Shown here: positions 61,225 to 64,000 of the stretch, one piece after another
Layout of the letters: the number at the start of each line of letters is the position of its first letter
Position numbering within the stretch: position 1 is the stretch's first letter
Source of the DNA: Oceanobacillus salinisoli
GTDB taxonomy: Bacteria; Bacillota; Bacilli; Bacillales; Amphibacillaceae
DNA length: 64,000 nt
Reading direction: 5' to 3'
Assembly (NCBI RefSeq): GCF_009733865.1
Contig: NZ_WOFB01000002.1
Coordinates: 1-64,000, forward strand
Translations under genes and position numbers: made by a program
The notes under the pieces: model-generated
Databases searched by the model: none
Told to the model about the DNA's origin: nothing
What the model saw: only the letters and a program-made list of their open reading frames with translations

Positions 61225-61634
61225 CACCATCATTTCCCAATAGCCAAGTTGAGGAAGATGTGTTATTCTTTAAAAGCGATGAGCTGATTTGTGTAAGTCG
61301 AAGGATCATTTTTCATGTGATGTGAACACATGGATTCATTCGCCACAAATATATTGAAGACGTCTATTGATATAGGCGTCTTTTTCGTTATGGGGAATGT
61401 TGAGGTAGTCGGATGGGAAGACAGCTTATCCACATAACGATAGAAAAATAGGCTTTCTGTGACTAACATCTGTTTATTTGCTATACTAATTCTGGTTTTT
61501 CAATATTACAGGAACCTTAAAACTTGTTATTTTCTTGTAAAATGTAGTAATACAAATCCCATAATTATTCCATATGAATCTCCTAAACTTAAATTCGGTT
61601 ATACTAACATAAAAATAAAGAATAGGTGTACTAT
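61225..61634. other. 410-bp intergenic region
   Basis: A terminator hairpin lies at 61357-61386. I see no gene; a minus-strand frame (61263-61469) covers the hairpin and has no ribosome binding site. The carboxypeptidase promoter should be within the last 150 bases. Confidence 0.45.
61357..61387 (+). terminator. terminator downstream of the amino acid ABC operon
   Basis: AAGACGTCTAT pairs with ATAGGCGTCTT (one G-T), followed by TTTCG. It is 133 bases after the ATPase stop. Confidence 0.7.
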
Positions 61635-62807
61635 ATGATAAACAAAATTTACAGCTTGGTGTTAGCAGCAATTTCTATTCTACTATTTTCCCCTGCAATA
61701 TATGCGGAAAGCCCCAATCAAGAACCACCAGATATCGTAAGTAAAGCGGCCATTATGATGGAGGCCGATACAGAACAAGTATTATTTGCAAAAAATGAAA
61801 CAAAGGAAATGTATCCTGCAAGTTTAACTAAAATTGCTACAGCTATTTATGCGATTGAAAATGGTAGTTTGGATGATATGGTTACCATCAGTTCCAATGC
61901 AGTAGAAGTAGATGGGACAACCGTCTTTTTGGTAGAAGGGGAGAAAGTTTCCCTAAAAAAGCTTATTCAAGGAATGCTCATTAATTCCGGAAACGATGCT
62001 TCTGTTGCGATAGCAGAGCATCTTAGTGGCAGTGTCGAGCAATTTTCAAAAGACATCAATTCTTATTTAAGACAATTTGTTGGTGTGCAGAATACAAATT
62101 TTAAAAACCCCCATGGTCTCTTTCATCCTGAACATGTGACCACTGCAGAGGATATGGCAAAAATTACGCAGTATGCAGCCAGGAATAACGTTTTTATGGA
62201 TATTTTCAGTACAAAGGAACTGGAATGGAACGGAGAAACATGGGATACAACGATTCAAACTCACCATAAATTACTTAAAGGGGAATTTCCTTATGAGGGA
62301 GTGACCGGCGGGAAAAATGGATTTGTAAGTCAGTCTGGCTATACCCTAGCAACGATGGCAGAACAGGATGATTTAAATTTAATCGTTGTTACGCTAAATA
62401 GTAATTTTAAAGACGAACCCTACCAGGATACAATCAAACTATTAGACTATGGATTCGGTAATTTTGAGAATTCGAAAATTGAGGAAGGTACTAGATTTCA
62501 AACCGGGAATCAGGAATACATTACTACAGAAACGATTATCTATACACACGCATCCGATGAGAAGTCCTCGGAGGAAATAAAAGAAGGTGGGATACTTCAG
62601 TTAGAAGATGATTTGACAACCTCCACTTTTCCGCTAGAAAAAATAGAGGAAGAAAATGAAAAACAGCTAGATAGTGCATCGGTTGACAATAGCGCTCCAG
62701 CTTCTCAAGGAAATGAAAATTCAGGACCAACTATATGGATTTACTTATTGGGTATTGCTGCTGTTACGTGTACTGCTTACGTTTTTTGGAAAAAGAGAGC
62801 ATTTTAG
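61635..62807 (+). CDS. D-alanyl-D-alanine carboxypeptidase (DacF/low-mass PBP)
   Basis: A 390-residue serine carboxypeptidase that trims peptidoglycan pentapeptides. Signal peptide residues 1-25. The three active-site motifs are SLTK (about residue 63), SGN (about 118, in MLINSGNDASVA) and KNG (about 217, in GVTGGKNGF; KTG is usual). A C-terminal extension with an acidic linker ends in a membrane helix and a KKR tail (YLLGIAAVTCTAYVF), so it is fixed outside by a C-terminal anchor. ATG 61635 is preferred over the GTG at 61626. AATAGGTG upstream. Confidence 0.92.
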   Translation: MINKIYSLVLAAISILLFSPAIYAESPNQEPPDIVSKAAIMMEADTEQVLFAKNETKEMYPASLTKIATAIYAIENGSLDDMVTISSNAVEVDGTTVFLVEGEKVSLKKLIQGMLINSGNDASVAIAEHLSGSVEQFSKDINSYLRQFVGVQNTNFKNPHGLFHPEHVTTAEDMAKITQYAARNNVFMDIFSTKELEWNGETWDTTIQTHHKLLKGEFPYEGVTGGKNGFVSQSGYTLATMAEQDDLNLIVVTLNSNFKDEPYQDTIKLLDYGFGNFENSKIEEGTRFQTGNQEYITTETIIYTHASDEKSSEEIKEGGILQLEDDLTTSTFPLEKIEEENEKQLDSASVDNSAPASQGNENSGPTIWIYLLGIAAVTCTAYVFWKKRAF

Positions 62808-63141
62808 TGAAAATAGGATCCTTTCGTAACTTTTGTTGGTTTATAAATGATCTAAAATGCGTACGAGGAAATCAAAACTGCGCGCGGATGCATCCAAATC
62901 GAGCGTGGATTCTTCCCGATCGAGCGAGCGCCACATAAAGCCGCGCGAGCATACTATTGCTCTTCCCTGGTATTCAAGACTGCAGGAGTAGAAATCAGCA
63001 TTGCAATCACTTCTCCTAGAAAATAGCAAAAATAAATTGTTCCTATAAAACTGTCACCAGTCAACCTTCTTGATAATATGTTATCAAAGAAGGTTATTTT
63101 TTAGGCGGAATAAGTTTAATTTATTTACAGGAGGAATACAA
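62808..63141. other. 334-bp intergenic region with a GC-rich repeat block
   Basis: Bases 62870-62945 hold repeated CGCGCGG, ATCGAGCG and GAGCGAGCG motifs, like the block at 27000-27200. A hairpin (AACCTTCTTGATAA with TTATCAAAGAAGGTT) at 63063-63095 with TTTTT after it could end a transcript. No gene is seen. Confidence 0.5.
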
Positions 63142-63801
63142 ATGTATCCATATTATCCATATATACCTTATGTGATTCAGCCTTACCCAGTTAATCCGTA
63201 TGATTTTCAGCGGTCTTATTATCCAAATGCTTATACGATGCCATCAGCAAATGAATATCGTCAGCAGCCTATTAGAGGACAAGTAACTTGGACAGAGGGT
63301 GGAGAGGTAACCAAATGTGGCATACCTTGGTCGGAAAATGAATATATGACGGCAGCCGTTGGTGAAGATTCCCCATATCAATGTGGTCAATTACTTAAAA
63401 TAAGAAATATATCTGCGCCATATGGTAGAGAAATCATCGTTATGGTCGTGGATGAAACACCTGGTTTCCCTCCAAACAGAATTAATCTGCACCGAAGAGC
63501 TTTTGAAGCATTAGGAGTAAATCCTGATATTGGCGTGTTAAACGTGGAGATTATTCCATCACCTGAATTGGAAGAAGAGCAGTGGGGTAAATATTTGCTG
63601 GAAGTTACACAGGCGGCTTATCCCAATTATAATGTAACAGAGTATAATTTGATAGGGAAGACAAGGGTTTCAGAAACACAAATAAGGGAGACATACCAAT
63701 TTATTGTGCAATCTCCTCAGGAAACATTACGAGTACAGGGAACGGTTACCTATAATACGGAAACGAATCGAATTGTTTCTTTTGATATAAAGGAAGTGTG
63801 A
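63142..63801 (+). CDS. tyrosine-rich protein with a DPBB-like domain (DUF3889)
   Basis: A 219-residue protein. Residues 1-50 are rich in tyrosine and proline (MYPYYPYIPYVIQPYPVNPY), with no signal peptide. Residues 50-145 look like an RlpA-type double-psi beta-barrel (GQVTWTEGGEVTKCGIPWSE, ending IGVLNVEIIP), and the rest resembles the DUF3889 end of such proteins (WGKYLLEVTQAAYPNYNV). A role on the spore surface is possible, as in other tyrosine-rich coat proteins; this is inference. Start at ATG 63142 with AGGAGG eight bases upstream. Confidence 0.72.
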   Translation: MYPYYPYIPYVIQPYPVNPYDFQRSYYPNAYTMPSANEYRQQPIRGQVTWTEGGEVTKCGIPWSENEYMTAAVGEDSPYQCGQLLKIRNISAPYGREIIVMVVDETPGFPPNRINLHRRAFEALGVNPDIGVLNVEIIPSPELEEEQWGKYLLEVTQAAYPNYNVTEYNLIGKTRVSETQIRETYQFIVQSPQETLRVQGTVTYNTETNRIVSFDIKEV

Positions 63802-63852
63802 GCATGGACTACTCCATGCATCCCTTCTACATAGAAGAATGTACTGAAATGA

Positions 63853-63893
63853 GGAGGGAAGGATTATCAAAAAAATTTCTTCCCTCCATTTTA
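63853..63893 (+). terminator. terminator after the DPBB-like gene
   Basis: GGAGGGAAGG pairs with TCTTCCCTCC around an A-rich loop, followed by ATTTTAT. Confidence 0.7.
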
Positions 63894-63945
63894 TAAAAAT
63901 AAGGTGGGCAAAAGAAGTGAGTAGCAAAGGAGGGGATAAGGAAGC

Positions 63946-64000
63946 CTATTCTTTTCGTTTAAAATACGCGTTTAACTGACCGCGAAGCATCTCCTCGCGA
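63946..64000 (-). CDS. C-terminal end of a gene running off the window
   Basis: On the minus strand the frame reads REEMLRGQLNAYFKRKE and then TAG (63948-63946). The 5' part is beyond the window edge. Composition suggests a real coding end with a basic tail; the family cannot be told from 17 residues. Confidence 0.4.
   Translation of the reverse strand, partial: REEMLRGQLNAYFKRKE

Overview
The window reads as chromosome of a low-GC, spore-forming Bacillaceae bacterium, most like Oceanobacillus, Virgibacillus or a relative. The sporulation genes (an SspP-type small acid-soluble spore protein, a CotD-family coat protein, other spore-coat-like proteins), a MifM-like leader upstream of yidC2, FbpB, YpsA, YkpA, YugO and YczE homologues, AGGAGG-type ribosome binding sites and frequent TTG/GTG starts all point that way. 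Genus assignment is inference. There is no prophage, CRISPR array, rRNA operon or transposase gene. There is one tRNA (Ser, anticodon CGA). The notable accessory material is non-coding: several families of dispersed small repeats and one 52-bp tandem array.

Layout. 1-5.0 kb: inverted repeat remnants, a phage-type hypothetical gene, and an AraC regulator divergent from a cytoplasmic GH3 glycosidase. 5.3-11.1 kb: LysM protein, YqjA-like aromatic acid exporter family protein, three small proteins of which two and possibly all three are paralogues, BCCT osmolyte transporter, Asp/Glu racemase family protein. 11.6-16.9 kb: glutamate/aspartate symporter, then a secreted GH3 glycosidase (paralogue of the first) flanked by two near-identical fbpB cassettes. 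16.9-28.3 kb: DinB-like protein, ten-copy 52-bp array, SSS symporter, frameshifted DUF3231 gene, GNAT-nitrilase fusion, YczE-like protein, SulP transporter, D-amino-acid-oxidase-like protein. 28.5-35.9 kb: ppaC, sspP, the mifM-yidC2 pair, an ABC exporter pair, a cotD-like gene, ypsA and a SIMPL protein. 36.2-46.6 kb: acetyltransferases, DUF1906 protein, YrvL-like protein, two Nudix genes, a membrane-protein gene broken by a mobile repeat, YugO-type K+ channel, tiny conserved proteins, ABC-F protein YkpA. 46.8-54.4 kb: DegV, a folate/one-carbon cluster (fhs, folC, folE, 5-formyl-THF cyclo-ligase), GNAT, tRNA-Ser, C45 peptidase. 54.6-64 kb: metal-binding HMA protein, Zur-box-preceded zinc-binding lipoprotein, FMN reductase, a secreted protein of six 28-residue repeats, a glutamine-type ABC transporter, a D,D-carboxypeptidase and a double-psi-barrel-like protein.

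How the genes work together. The folate genes run in one direction with short gaps and feed one-carbon metabolism. The GH3 pair suggests breakdown of an oligosaccharide outside and inside the cell; the secreted enzyme's promoter carries a CcpA (cre) site and a XylR/ROK-like palindrome. The racemase-family gene is divergent from the acidic amino-acid symporter. yidC2 appears to be controlled by translational arrest of MifM: the leader overlaps the yidC2 start, and a stem hides the yidC2 ribosome binding site just downstream of the predicted arrest point.

Most noteworthy: a dispersed element of about 50-185 bp, usually with one or two hairpins, bounded by TTTA(T), in eight places. One copy sits inside a small membrane-protein gene, and removing it between its two TTTA copies restores the reading frame. 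A second family, about 30 bp long, sits directly after stop codons of three genes and 2 nt after a fourth.
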